A program made the position numbers and the translations under genes. The notes under the pieces were generated by a model. It was not told where the DNA came from. It did no database searches and saw nothing but the letters and a program-made list of their open reading frames with translations. This document shows, in pieces, positions 63,280 to 63,359 of a stretch of 63,359 nt of DNA; the stretch's first letter is position 1; each line of letters begins with the position of its first letter. The DNA is taken from contig JAENVS010000038.1 in assembly GCA_016650445.1 (NCBI GenBank), positions 1 through 63,359 of the forward strand, in the 5' to 3' direction. This DNA is from Frankiaceae bacterium. GTDB lineage: Bacteria; Actinomycetota; Actinomycetes; Mycobacteriales; SCTD01.

Positions 63280-63359
63280 GAGGCGGGGACAGGGAGAGGC
63301 GGGGACAGGGAGAGGCGGGGACAGGGAGAGGCGGGGACAGGGAGAGGCGGGGACAGGGA
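63280..63359 (+). repeat. 16-bp tandem repeat, five exact copies to the window end
   Basis: The unit gaggcggggacaggga is repeated five times without change from 63280 to the last base. The array may continue beyond the window or mark a contig break. Confidence 0.95.

Larger units (their letters stand above)
57987..63359. mobile_element. Integrative conjugative element inserted at tRNA-Leu (right end outside window)
   Basis: From the 3' part of tRNA-Leu rightwards lie a large serine recombinase, a small coupled gene, a MobF relaxase-helicase, an iteron-bearing intergenic region and a small plus-strand gene. This is the content of an actinobacterial mobilisable or conjugative element. The left boundary is inferred from the recombinase reading frame ending in the tRNA; no attR copy is seen because the window ends first. 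Confidence 0.75.

Noticed and set aside
63280..63359. CRISPR or coding repeat at the window end
   Set aside because: Direct tandem copies without spacers; no supported reading frame continues into it.

Overview
This is about 63 kb of GC-rich (roughly 70% by eye) actinobacterial chromosome. The lineage evidence is a complete Pup-proteasome system (pafA, prcA, prcB, pup, dop and the ARC/Mpa ATPase), the mycothiol gene mshC, an F420-type LLM oxidoreductase, and several actinobacterial conserved genes (SCO1664 family, DUF3090, MSMEG_4193-type phosphatase, DUF5703). The order pafA - prcBA - pup - dop - arc - trmI - metH - mshC - SCO1664/DUF3090 recalls the Streptomyces coelicolor SCO1640-1665 neighbourhood as I remember it. 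The genus cannot be fixed from the sequence alone.

Positions 1-20,000 hold the protein-degradation locus, interrupted by accessory genes: two secreted alpha/beta-hydrolase-like proteins with C-terminal anchors, tryptophan dioxygenase, an acyl-CoA racemase, an FKBP lipoprotein coupled to prcA, an HNH endonuclease VII gene between pup and prcB, and two plus-strand genes separating pup from dop. Pup ends in Gly-Gly-Glu, so it should be ready for ligation without deamidation. A broken ECF sigma-factor gene sits next to its intact membrane partner near 19 kb.

Positions 20,000-49,100 are mostly housekeeping: trmI and a site-2 protease; a RecB-type nuclease split by a class 3 intein exactly in its catalytic DYK|TGK motif; a MacB-like ABC exporter; metH with a coupled HAD phosphatase; a PAC2 protein; an orphan WXG100 protein; mshC; and an operon LLM oxidoreductase - uppP - corA - membrane protein whose genes overlap by TTGA, GTGA and CTGA. 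Many starts lie 6-7 nt after a TAnnnT hexamer, which points to widespread leaderless transcription.

Positions 49,126-54,818 are the most unusual part. A four-gene cassette encodes a 333-aa protein with a Nif11-like leader and internal repeats, a HemK/PrmB-like methyltransferase (NLPY motif), a 1153-aa fusion (PqqD-like, M50 peptidase, cNMP-binding-like, FecR-like, proline-rich and Ig-like parts), and a 71-aa Cys-rich protein. It is preceded by an 11-G tract just before the first start codon. It looks like an undescribed peptide-modification and export system.

After a wax-ester-synthase-type acyltransferase, an M20 peptidase and a 44-aa basic protein, a tRNA-Leu(GAG) gene marks the left end of an integrative conjugative element. 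The element carries a large serine recombinase reading into the tRNA, a small coupled gene, a MobF/TrwC relaxase-helicase, a 520-bp region with two families of iterons (candidate oriT, origin or operator), and a small plus-strand gene. The window ends inside a 16-bp tandem repeat, so the right end of the element is not seen.
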